This document shows positions 1-6,046 of a stretch of DNA of 8,180 bases, one piece after another; position 1 is the first letter of the stretch; every line of letters starts with the position of its first letter. The notes beneath the pieces are model-generated. The model did not search any database. It was not told the origin of the DNA and worked only from the letters and a program-made list of their open reading frames with translations. A program made the position numbers and the translations under genes. This stretch comes from Candidatus Uhrbacteria bacterium (lineage in GTDB: Bacteria; Patescibacteriota; Patescibacteriia; UBA9934; GWF2-40-263), in contig JAHFIS010000030.1 in the NCBI GenBank assembly GCA_023246275.1, positions 1 to 8,180 of the forward strand, read 5' to 3'.

Positions 1-593
1 CGATCGGAGCGATCGATGACCTGAAACAGCTCGCGATCGACGAACGCACCGACGTGTCCCTGCTCGAGCATCGTGAGCCAGACGTCCCAGTCCTGGAATC
101 GCCTGATCGACGGGTCGAACCCCGGAAAATGCTCGCGGCGGACGAGCGAAGTCGTGTGGACGAAGTTCATCCGACGAAGACGGTCCGCGTCGAACGGAAA
201 CGACCGGAACGACTTCCAACCGAATCGAAATCCCGAATACGCATAACTTCCCTCGGGATGATCGGCGAGCGCCATCTCCATCGTCTCAAGCATATCCGGA
301 GCCATCACCACGTCCGCGTCGCAAAAGATCACCAGATCCCCGGTCGAACGAGCGAACCCGTTATTCCGAGCGACGTTTCCTCCCTGGTTCGCCTGCGCCA
401 TGACCGTGATGTCAACACCGAGTGTTGACATCCGACGGGCGATCGTCGAGAGAATGCGATCCGTGTCATCCGTACTGCCGTCGTTCACGACGATGATTTC
501 GTTGGGTTTTCGAGTCTGAACAAAAATAGAGTTCAGGCACTCCGAGAGCGTCTTCGCGTGTTGGTAGGATGGGATGATGACGGAGATGGTCAC
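1..593 (-). CDS. Family 2 glycosyltransferase, 3' end cut by window edge
   Basis: The first 197 residues of a GT-A fold, GT2-family glycosyltransferase. Such enzymes move a sugar from a nucleotide-sugar donor onto a growing glycan or lipid carrier on the cytoplasmic side of the membrane. The N-terminus reads TISVIIPSYQHAKTL, followed by the nucleotide-binding NDGST at residues 37-41, NQGGNVARNNG at 69-79, the metal-binding DxD as DAD at 92-94, and QDWDVWL at 167-173, which matches the acceptor/catalytic-base region of many GT2 enzymes. No stop occurs before the left edge, so the C-terminus is missing. The GTG start overlaps the stop of the upstream glycosyltransferase by 4 bases (GTGA), and a GAGG lies 8 bases upstream. 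This is the only clear Shine-Dalgarno sequence in the window. A perfect 11-bp inverted repeat lies in frame at residues ~54-62. Donor and acceptor cannot be read from sequence. Confidence 0.92.
   Translation of the reverse strand, partial: MTISVIIPSYQHAKTLSECLNSIFVQTRKPNEIIVVNDGSTDDTDRILSTIARRMSTLGVDITVMAQANQGGNVARNNGFARSTGDLVIFCDADVVMAPDMLETMEMALADHPEGSYAYSGFRFGWKSFRSFPFDADRLRRMNFVHTTSLVRREHFPGFDPSIRRFQDWDVWLTMLEQGHVGAFVDRELFQVIDRSD
408..432. repeat. Perfect 11-bp inverted repeat inside the GT2 gene
   Basis: GATGTCAACAC and GTGTTGACATC are exact reverse complements separated by CGA. The element lies in frame in the GT2 gene, in the linker between the first helix and the strand that precedes the NQGG segment. 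No T-run follows on the minus strand, so it does not look like an intrinsic terminator. Confidence 0.8.
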
Positions 594-1642
594 AGATATT
601 GCCTCAACTTCTCAAACTGTCTTTCCGCGGAGAATTCCTCGATCGCTCGCGTTCTAGCGGCCTCGCCGAGCCGACGTCGTTCGCCCTCGTTCGTCGCCAG
701 ACGATACACGGCGAACGCAAGCGCCGCAATGTCGCCGTCCTTGACGAGAATTCCGGTCTTTCTATCAAGAACCGCCTCGTCAACGCCCGGCATGTCCGTC
801 GCGATCGACGGAATGCCGTGAAGCGCCGCCTCGAGATAAACCATGCCAAACCCTTCCCGATCGACGGAATCCGCGATAACGGGCATCACGAACAGGTCGG
901 CCGAAGAATAGTAGTCGTCGAGCTGGGCGTCGGTCGCGTCACGAACGATCGTCACGATGTCAGCGAGACCGAATGCCGTTATGCTACGTACGATCTCTTC
1001 ATACTCCGGACCGTCGCCGACGATCGTGTAATGGATGGAGAGCTCCGGATGGAACGACTCAACCATTTCAAGGGCATCAAGAACGCGAAGATGACCTTTG
1101 CGGGGGACGAGACGGGCAACGGTTAGCAAGCGGACGACTCGCGCGACGACCACCCCTGCCCCCTCCTCCCTATGAGGAGGGGAAACGTGTTTGGAAATCG
1201 TCGGATAAACCACGACCGTCCTCTCCACTCCAAACTCTTTCCGCACTTCCCTCTCTAGCGCCTTTGAGTTCGCCACGACGGCCTTCGCCCCGCGCAGGAC
1301 CATTCCCGCGACGATTCGCTTTAACCAGCGCGTCCTTGCCAACCCAACGTCCATTCCGTGAGCGATCACGACGTACGGCGTCCCCGTCATCCACTTGAAC
1401 GCCAGCGCCGCCGTCCCGATCGGCAACAGGTGACTGACGATCACCGAACTGCCAACGCTTAGCGTTGGCAGTAAACGTCGATCTTTCAGAAATCGTCGGA
1501 GCGCCTGCCACCACCTGGTCGACGGATCGAGGACAGTCACCTCCATCGAATCGGAAAAATACCCCGCGAGATTCCCGAGGTATCTTGCGACTCCGCCCCG
1601 CGACGGGGCGTAGTCAGTCGTGTAAAGCCGTGTCTTCGGCAT
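590..1642 (-). CDS. Family 4 glycosyltransferase (GT-B fold)
   Basis: A 350-residue GT4 retaining glycosyltransferase, expected to add a hexose-type sugar from a nucleotide-sugar donor to a surface glycan precursor in the cytoplasm. The N-terminal domain opens with YAPSRGGVARY (11-21), the glycine-rich acceptor-side loop, and has AHGMDVG at 94-100. The C-terminal donor-binding domain has VARLVPRKG (175-183), VGDGP (208-212) and the E-x7-E signature EGFGMVYLE (263-271). Length is normal for the family. The ATG at 1642 is needed to keep the glycine-rich loop, although it makes the gene overlap the flippase by 29 bases; no Shine-Dalgarno sequence precedes it. Three inverted repeats lie inside the frame, at 1160-1182, 1448-1472 and 1589-1615. 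The first two encode residues ~154-161 and ~57-65, in poorly conserved linker stretches. Exact sugar and linkage are unknown. Confidence 0.95.
   Translation of the reverse strand: MPKTRLYTTDYAPSRGGVARYLGNLAGYFSDSMEVTVLDPSTRWWQALRRFLKDRRLLPTLSVGSSVIVSHLLPIGTAALAFKWMTGTPYVVIAHGMDVGLARTRWLKRIVAGMVLRGAKAVVANSKALEREVRKEFGVERTVVVYPTISKHVSPPHREEGAGVVVARVVRLLTVARLVPRKGHLRVLDALEMVESFHPELSIHYTIVGDGPEYEEIVRSITAFGLADIVTIVRDATDAQLDDYYSSADLFVMPVIADSVDREGFGMVYLEAALHGIPSIATDMPGVDEAVLDRKTGILVKDGDIAALAFAVYRLATNEGERRRLGEAARTRAIEEFSAERQFEKLRQYL
602..605 (-). promoter_or_regulatory. Ribosome binding site GAGG of the GT2 gene
   Basis: GAGG on the minus strand, 8 bases before the GTG at 593-591, supports this GTG as the start. 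It lies inside the last codons of the preceding glycosyltransferase. It is notable because none of the other nine genes with a visible or inferred start has a comparable motif. Confidence 0.6.
1151..1186. repeat. REP-like hairpin element inside the GT4 gene
   Basis: The core is a perfect inverted repeat, CCCCTCCTC (1160-1168) and GAGGAGGGG (1174-1182), with loop CCTAT. On the minus strand the second arm is followed by GGCAGGGGTGGT. A C/G-rich hairpin next to a GTGG-type tetranucleotide is the general look of REP elements that are spread by REP-associated tyrosine transposases. It is translated in frame as roughly SPPHREEGAGVVV. The boundaries are approximate and the REP assignment is an inference. 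Confidence 0.5.
1448..1472. repeat. Perfect 12-bp palindrome inside the GT4 gene
   Basis: ACTGCCAACGCT and AGCGTTGGCAGT are exact reverse complements around a single T, giving a 25-bp near-complete palindrome. It is read in frame as LPTLSVGS between the WWQALRRFLKDRR helix and the VIVSHLLPIG strand. It could fold as a cruciform or RNA hairpin, or be a symmetric protein-binding site or dispersed repeat. No function can be assigned from one copy. Confidence 0.8.
1589..1615. repeat. Hairpin at the flippase/GT4 junction
   Basis: GACTcCGCCCCG and CGGGGCGtAGTC form 12-position arms with one mismatch and a CGA loop. The element starts within the flippase stop codon and runs into GT4 codons for the glycine-rich loop, whose GC-rich codons may explain part of the symmetry. 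There is no T-run, so it is not a terminator. A folded RNA here could influence coupling or mRNA stability, which is speculative. Confidence 0.45.
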
Positions 1643-3086
1643 AGGCGGTTTTGCGGCGGATCAGTTGGACGATGGCGGCAAGATGGTGCCTTTGGACGGA
1701 ACGGGACAGGACGAGCATTACGGCGTAGACGAAGGCCGCGAACGGAAGGGCGAGGTAAAAGCCCGTTGCCGGACGAACGAGTCGCGTCGCGATTCCCATC
1801 GCGGCGGCGGACAGAACGATCGGGACGGTTGTCCTCATGAGCCGCGCAAACCCGTACTTCGGAATCACCTGCGGCACGAACCAGAAACCGGCAACGAACA
1901 GGAAGGTGAAGCTGATTACGCCGGAATACGCGGCCCCGAGAATGCCGAACGCCGGGATCAGCAGCAGGTTGGAGATCACGTTGATGACCATCGTCACGCC
2001 CATCACCGCGGTCTTCGTCGCCTGGCGGTTCGCGGCGTTCAAAAGCGATCCGACCGGAAAGTCGAGAAAGATCGGAATCAGGACAAAGATCAGGACCGCA
2101 AGAACCGGAGCGGCGTTCGCATACCCGTCGCCGGCAAGCGCGATCGCGTCGGCGGCGACGGCCCAGAGGCCGAACGCGATCGGAGCCGCGAGAATCGTCA
2201 CGTACCAGACCGCCTCGTCGAACAGCCGCGTCAATCCGTCCGTGTCCCTCTTCCCCACCATCGCGCTCATCCCGGGATACAGCGCCGCGACGAACGCCAT
2301 CGGAAGGAACTGGAACGCGTAGGTAAACTTGTAGGCGACGGCGTACACCCCGACCGCGGCGGTTCCGATAACCTTCGAGATGATCACCGAGTCGACGTAC
2401 GAGTACACCTTCACGAACATCCCGGCGAGCGCGAACGGAAGCGCGGCGAGCAGCAGCGATCGAATCGCGGCCTTGTCGAACCGGGGCCGGAGCACCGACC
2501 ATCCATAGATCGCGACGACATGCCGCGCGGAATAGATCGCGTTGAAGCTCGATCCGACGAGGAGGGCAAGAACAAGCAGGTGAAGCGACGGATGCGCCAG
2601 AAGGACGATCCCGCCGAACAGGAGCGTACACGTCTGTCCGACGAAGATCCCGAGCGACTCGAACCGAAGCGTGTGGTGTCCGCGGAGGACGCCGTAAAAC
2701 AGCAGGCTCATCGCGTCCGCGAGCATCACGAGCGACGCGACGAGAACGAGCTCGCGGACCGTCGAATCGTATCCGAGCAGCAACGACATCGCGACCGCCC
2801 CGGCGGTCGCCAGGGCCATGAACGGAATTTTCAGCCACAGCGCGCGCCGAATCAGGTCCGCCGCCCGCTCCGGAACCTTGGCGACGTCGCGGATGACCAC
2901 CGGCGTTACGCCGAGGTCCGTGACCGTCGAGAAGATCGTCGTGATCGAAAGCGCAAGGAAATAATCCCCCGTCGCCTCGGGCCGCATCACGCGGGCAAGC
3001 AGCAGAAAATAAAAGAACGCGAGGACCTTCTGCGCGATGGACGCGGCGGTAAGATACAGGGTATTTTTTGCGACGGGCGAGGACAT
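1614..3086 (-). CDS. Lipid-linked polysaccharide flippase (Wzx/MurJ-like, MATE superfamily)
   Basis: A 490-residue integral membrane protein of the polysaccharide-exporter branch of the MATE superfamily. Such proteins flip undecaprenyl-linked or similar glycan units from the inner to the outer face of the cytoplasmic membrane. About 14 hydrophobic segments can be read, roughly at 9-31, 41-62, 84-106, 112-133, 145-165, 168-190, 209-231, 234-256, 293-315, 325-343, 361-382, 385-405, 418-436 and 443-461. The N-terminal pattern (LYLTAASIAQKVLAFFYFLLLARVM, then GDYFLALSI and DLGVTPVVIRDVAK) is typical of O-antigen and teichuronic-type exporters. The length is normal. The start is 3 bases after the TAG of the upstream gene (TAG-CCT-ATG) without a Shine-Dalgarno sequence, so coupling is likely. 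Two glycosyltransferases follow, which fits a role in surface-glycan assembly. MurJ is a less likely alternative, given the sugar-transferase neighbours. Confidence 0.93.
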   Translation of the reverse strand: MSSPVAKNTLYLTAASIAQKVLAFFYFLLLARVMRPEATGDYFLALSITTIFSTVTDLGVTPVVIRDVAKVPERAADLIRRALWLKIPFMALATAGAVAMSLLLGYDSTVRELVLVASLVMLADAMSLLFYGVLRGHHTLRFESLGIFVGQTCTLLFGGIVLLAHPSLHLLVLALLVGSSFNAIYSARHVVAIYGWSVLRPRFDKAAIRSLLLAALPFALAGMFVKVYSYVDSVIISKVIGTAAVGVYAVAYKFTYAFQFLPMAFVAALYPGMSAMVGKRDTDGLTRLFDEAVWYVTILAAPIAFGLWAVAADAIALAGDGYANAAPVLAVLIFVLIPIFLDFPVGSLLNAANRQATKTAVMGVTMVINVISNLLLIPAFGILGAAYSGVISFTFLFVAGFWFVPQVIPKYGFARLMRTTVPIVLSAAAMGIATRLVRPATGFYLALPFAAFVYAVMLVLSRSVQRHHLAAIVQLIRRKTAYAEDTALHD

Positions 3087-3089
3087 AGG

Positions 3090-4802
3090 CTAGGAACGGA
3101 AGACGGGGGATGTGTGGTCGGGCCTTCCGTGTATGCGAATCCGATAGACGGTCTTATAAATCTCGTCGAGCTTGGAAAAGTTGGCTTCGACCCGCAGAAC
3201 GACGGAGTTTGCGTCGTCCGCGGCCTGATTCTGGATGCGATGAATCTCCACGTTTTCCCCACCCCTTTTCAAAAGCGGCATGACGATCGAGTCCTCGAAC
3301 CCTCGGGCCAAGGCCTGGGAAAATGCCTCCTCCGACCCGGAACGCGCGGAATGGACGAACGTCGTTCGTTCCGTCGGGGACAGCTCGGTCAGCCGCGCGA
3401 GGATGTCCTCGAACGCTTCCTTGCTTGCCCGTTCCATCGCCGGCTTTGTCGGCTCAGGCGTACGCTTCGCATCGACATAATGAACCGTTCCCGACGGAAC
3501 GGCAACCCCGCCCGGTCGGAGGGCAACCATGTCCCGCTCCACCGCGGCCCTCCGAATGCGCAGGTCCTCCGTCATGATCGCGAACGCCTTCGGGCTGAGA
3601 ACATACAGCTCGTCCATGCATCGTTTCCGCAGTTCCAGATACAGGCGCTGAGACTGTCTCAACCGTTGACGGTCGCTTGCGAACCGAGGAGAAGTAGTCG
3701 CTTTTTCCGGAATGTCGTCGGATGACAGGCCCAGGGATTCGACGCGACGAATCAATCCGCCGTAATACTCCGCGGCCATCTCGATACGATGCGGGATCTT
3801 TTCCAGACGGACGTCGACCAGATGGGCAATAAGCGCTCTGCGATATGCCGGCTCGCTGGCGTGCGGGAATAGGTCAAGCGCCGCGGCGAACGTCGCGATG
3901 GTCTGGCGAAACGAAGCGCCCTCATCTGCGGTCAAGGATCGAAAGAGGCCCGCGTAAATGTCGCCAAGGAGATGGCCCATCGTATCGTCGCCGCTTCGTC
4001 CGTCGCGTACGTACGCGATAATCTCATCCTTGAGCAGCCGCGCGATTTGGATGCGCGGCTGATCCTTCCCTGCGATCAACGGCCCCTCGCTGGCGTCAAA
4101 GACGCGCAGCAGCCTGTGATTGATGAAATGCTGGCGCTCATGATCGAGGACCGTGTCGAACGAGACGTCCTCGCGCGGCATCTTTGCGACGATGGTTCCG
4201 CTCGTGATCTCCGGAAGATCGTACTGTTCCGTTCGATGCTTCCTTTCCAGCGTCAACAACGTATGAAAGGTTCCCCCGTGTCCCAAAAGCGTCTCGACCT
4301 TCTTGGAAAATTCTGCGGCCGGAAGGGTTTCCAGGGACGGATTATAAAAGACGTTGTAATCCGCCGGATTTGGGCAGGTGAGGATGAAATACGCCTCCTT
4401 GCGGACGAGCTCGACCGTTCCGACGGGATTCCGTCCCGTTCGCGCGACAAACACCATGTACCCGAGCGCTCTCGGAGAATGGTCCCGAAACTTACGGTCC
4501 GCGTGATCAACGAGAACGCGTTCCTCGCGCTGTGCCGTCCTCATCAGGGCACGATATTCGTTCGCGACGCCGCGAACGGCCTCGCGGATCGAATTCTTCG
4601 CCTTCGGGCCGTCCGGAATTCGCGCGATAACAATGTCCAGAAGCCGAGAATCCACTCCGGTGTCCGATGACGAAAGCAAACGCTCAAACTCAACGAGGGC
4701 CGACACGATCTCCTGTCGTCGGTCCATGTACGTCCGCTCCCAGAATTCCCGCCGCTCGCTCGACGGCTTTCCCATCCCGGGCATGATTGATCGCTCAGCC
4801 AT
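3090..4802 (-). CDS. Uncharacterised protein with HExxH zinc-metallopeptidase motif
   Basis: A 570-residue protein I do not recognise. With the start at 4802, residues 221-225 are HERQH, an HExxH zinc-binding/catalytic motif in a hydrophobic context (TVLDHERQHFINHRLL). At 258-267 KDEIIAYVRD follows, and its Glu 260 lies 35 residues after the second His and could be the third zinc ligand, as in gluzincin-type peptidases. The rest is mainly charged and helical, without a signal peptide or membrane segment, so it is probably cytoplasmic. The open frame extends upstream to a TTG at 4895, but that extension crosses the rpsI terminator and promoter. The ATG at 4814 overlaps the -10 box. The ATG at 4802 (MAERS) is the first one downstream of the promoter and has the T at -1 shared by all other genes here; 4784, 4775 and 4727 are alternatives. 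It is first in a unit with the glycan genes. Substrate unknown. Confidence 0.85.
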   Translation of the reverse strand: MAERSIMPGMGKPSSERREFWERTYMDRRQEIVSALVEFERLLSSSDTGVDSRLLDIVIARIPDGPKAKNSIREAVRGVANEYRALMRTAQREERVLVDHADRKFRDHSPRALGYMVFVARTGRNPVGTVELVRKEAYFILTCPNPADYNVFYNPSLETLPAAEFSKKVETLLGHGGTFHTLLTLERKHRTEQYDLPEITSGTIVAKMPREDVSFDTVLDHERQHFINHRLLRVFDASEGPLIAGKDQPRIQIARLLKDEIIAYVRDGRSGDDTMGHLLGDIYAGLFRSLTADEGASFRQTIATFAAALDLFPHASEPAYRRALIAHLVDVRLEKIPHRIEMAAEYYGGLIRRVESLGLSSDDIPEKATTSPRFASDRQRLRQSQRLYLELRKRCMDELYVLSPKAFAIMTEDLRIRRAAVERDMVALRPGGVAVPSGTVHYVDAKRTPEPTKPAMERASKEAFEDILARLTELSPTERTTFVHSARSGSEEAFSQALARGFEDSIVMPLLKRGGENVEIHRIQNQAADDANSVVLRVEANFSKLDEIYKTVYRIRIHGRPDHTSPVFRS

Positions 4803-4812
4803 AATTGCATCC

Positions 4813-4841
4813 ATTATACCTGCTTTCCCCCCTTCCCACAA
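4813..4841 (-). promoter_or_regulatory. Sigma70-type promoter for the metallopeptidase-glycan unit
   Basis: The minus strand has TTGTGG (4841-4836), a 17-base spacer and a consensus TATAAT (4818-4813). Transcription would begin near 4806-4805, only three or four bases before the ATG at 4802, implying a nearly leaderless mRNA. The spacer contains a run of six G (4832-4827). The box lies directly behind the rpsI terminator, as expected for a new transcription unit. Confidence 0.65.
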
Positions 4842-4844
4842 ACC

Positions 4845-4870
4845 AAAAAGCCGCCCCACCCGGGACGACT
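4845..4870 (-). terminator. Intrinsic terminator after rpsI
   Basis: On the minus strand GTCGTCCC (4869-4862) pairs with GGGGCGGC (4857-4850) through eight base pairs, two of them G-U, around a GGGT loop. Flanking A and T can add a ninth pair. A TTTTT run (4849-4845) follows at once. It lies about 48 bases after the rpsI stop and would end the ribosomal transcript. Confidence 0.85.
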
Positions 4871-4876
4871 CTGTGC

Positions 4877-4908
4877 TTCGTAGTTTCGTTGCCAATTCGT
4901 AGGTTCGT
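4877..4908. repeat. Pair of 13-base direct repeats behind rpsI
   Basis: TTCGTAGTTTCGT (4877-4889) and TTCGTAGGTTCGT (4896-4908) match at 12 of 13 bases with starts 19 bases apart. They fill the noncoding gap between the rpsI stop and the terminator. The segment may belong to a dispersed intergenic repeat or be a binding site; its role is unknown. Confidence 0.55.
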
Positions 4909-4917
4909 ATCCACTTC

Positions 4918-5322
4918 TTAGCGCTTCGCCCACTGTGGAGAGCGGCGCGCTCCGGTGTGGCCGTACTTCTTGCGCTCGCGCACGCGCGCGTCGCGGGAAA
5001 GGTAGCCGAGCTTCTTCAGGGTCGGGCGGAAGTCGATGCTGATCTCGATGAGGGCGCGGGCGATGCCGAGGCGAACCGCGTCGGCCTGGCCGTGCACGCC
5101 GCCGCCGGCGACCATCACGGAAACGTCATACTTGTTCTCCGTTCCGGTGGCGACGAACGGGGCGTTCACCGCCTGCTGCAGCGTGAAGAGCGGAAAGTAT
5201 TCCGCCATCTCGCGGCCATTGACCGTGATCTTGCCCGAACCTTCCGGCATGAGGCGAACCTGGGCGGTAGCCTCCTTGCGGCGGCCGAGTCCCGGGATGT
5301 ATTTTGCAGTCGTTTCGCTCAT
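4918..5322 (-). CDS. rpsI: 30S ribosomal protein S9
   Basis: A 134-residue S9 (uS9) protein of the small-subunit head, whose C-terminal tail reaches the P-site tRNA. The family pattern is clear: GLGRRKEATAQVRL near the N-terminus, GSGKITVNGREMAEYF, GGGVHGQADAVRLGIARALI in the middle, and the basic end RERKKYGHTGARRSPQWAKR, with the terminal KR conserved in the family. Length is normal for a bacterial S9. The ATG is one base after the stop of rplM (TAA-T-ATG), the usual rplM-rpsI pairing, and no Shine-Dalgarno sequence is present, so translation is probably coupled. It is the last gene before the terminator at 4845-4870. Confidence 0.98.
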   Translation of the reverse strand: MSETTAKYIPGLGRRKEATAQVRLMPEGSGKITVNGREMAEYFPLFTLQQAVNAPFVATGTENKYDVSVMVAGGGVHGQADAVRLGIARALIEISIDFRPTLKKLGYLSRDARVRERKKYGHTGARRSPQWAKR

Positions 5323-5323
5323 A

Positions 5324-5683
5324 TTAGTTCGAGATAGTCAGGCGGCGCATCCGGGGCGTGCGGTGGGTATTCTTCGGCAGCATGCGGTCCACCGCGCGGC
5401 GGAGCACGTCGGCCGGATCCTTGGCCCACACCGTCTTCATGAGCGTTGCGGAGAGTCCGCGCGGCCCGCCCGTGTGCTTATAGTAAGTCTTCTGATCCAT
5501 CTTGTTTCCAGACACCTTCATCTTGGAGGCGTTCTTCACCTCGACCGCGTCCCCGTCATCAACGTTCGGCGTCCAGGTGGCCTTGGTCTTTCCAATGAGG
5601 GTCATGGCAATCTGGGTGGCCAGGCGTCCCGGGGCCTTTCCCGCGGCGTCAAAGGTTTGGATTGTGCGAGTGTTCGTTTTCAT
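5324..5683 (-). CDS. rplM: 50S ribosomal protein L13, C-terminally short
   Basis: A 119-residue L13 (uL13) protein, an early assembly protein of the large subunit. Recognisable blocks are FDAAGKAPGRLATQIA (11-26), the GKTKATWTPNVDDGD stretch (31-45), the VSGNK-YYKHTGGPRG region (57-76) and LRRAVDRMLPKN-RTPRMRRLTI (94-117). Typical bacterial L13 is about 142 residues and ends with a conserved YAGNEHNHAAQ-type tail; here the protein stops right after MRRLTISN, so this tail is absent. The ATG at 5683 is preferred to the earlier GTG-type start at 5701 because it follows the rplQ stop by 4 bases (TAA-TCCT-ATG) and gives the usual N-terminus. No frameshift is apparent: rpsI begins one base after the stop. 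Confidence 0.96.
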   Translation of the reverse strand: MKTNTRTIQTFDAAGKAPGRLATQIAMTLIGKTKATWTPNVDDGDAVEVKNASKMKVSGNKMDQKTYYKHTGGPRGLSATLMKTVWAKDPADVLRRAVDRMLPKNTHRTPRMRRLTISN

Positions 5684-5687
5684 AGGA

Positions 5688-6038
5688 TTACACAAGTTCA
5701 ATCTGAACCACGTCCGCCGCGTCGCTCATGCGGTGGCCGAGCTTGACGATGCGGGTATATCCGCCCATACGCGTGGCATAGCGGGGACCAAGCACCTCCA
5801 AGATCTTCTTCACCGGATGCTCGGTGTAGAAGAACTTCATGAGGTTGCGGCGCGTGGCGAGCGACGGGACCTTTCCCGAGGTAATCGCGCGCTCCACGAG
5901 CGGTCGGACCGCCTTCGCCTTGGCTTCCGTGGTCTGTACCTTTTCGTACAGGATCACGCTTGCCGCGAGGTTGCGAAGCAAGGCTTCGCGCGGAGCTTTT
6001 TCACGGCCGAGAATTGTGCCTGATTTCCGATGACGCAT
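5688..6038 (-). CDS. rplQ: 50S ribosomal protein L17
   Basis: A 116-residue bL17 protein of the large subunit, near the exit tunnel. The diagnostic features are MRHRKSGTILGR at the start, REALLRNLAASVILYEKVQTTEAKAKAVRPLVE (22-54) and PRYATRMGGYTRIVKLGHRMSDAADVVQIELV at the end. Length is normal for the short bacterial form. It follows rpoA with an 8-base gap and has no Shine-Dalgarno sequence at a useful distance (an AGGAAAG lies about 19 bases upstream, too far). rpoA-rplQ is the classical end of the alpha operon; here rplM and rpsI are added behind it without an intervening terminator. Confidence 0.98.
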   Translation of the reverse strand: MRHRKSGTILGREKAPREALLRNLAASVILYEKVQTTEAKAKAVRPLVERAITSGKVPSLATRRNLMKFFYTEHPVKKILEVLGPRYATRMGGYTRIVKLGHRMSDAADVVQIELV

Positions 6039-6046
6039 ATCTATGG

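Noticed and set aside
2791..2810. GCGACCGCC-CC-GGCGGTCGC inverted repeat in the flippase gene
   Set aside because: Nine-base arms of mainly G and C in Ala/Gly-rich membrane codons are within chance expectation for a GC-rich window, so it was not listed as an element.
1537..2838. Minus-strand open frame of 433 codons overlapping the flippase in another frame
   Set aside because: Arg-rich translation without any family pattern, lying inside the flippase, whose 14 membrane segments are intact.
3485..3502. CCGTTCC-CGAC-GGAACGG inverted repeat in the HExxH gene
   Set aside because: Several 7-bp repeats with short loops are expected by chance in 8 kb; there is no T-run and no link to a gene border.
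1665..3725. Plus-strand open frame of 686 codons across the flippase and the HExxH gene
   Set aside because: The translation is low in complexity and dominated by Arg, Asp, Glu and Gly, as expected for the antisense of GC-rich genes. It spans two well-supported minus-strand genes and their junction and shows no domain.
4803..4895. N-terminal extension of the HExxH protein to a TTG at 4895
   Set aside because: It would translate through the rpsI terminator and upstream of the predicted promoter, and MATKLRSTESSRVGRLFGLWEGG is simply the reading of these elements.
5973..5989. GCGAAGC-AAG-GCTTCGC inverted repeat in rplQ
   Set aside because: The arms are only 7 bp and encode the conserved REALLRN stretch, so codon choice is a sufficient explanation.
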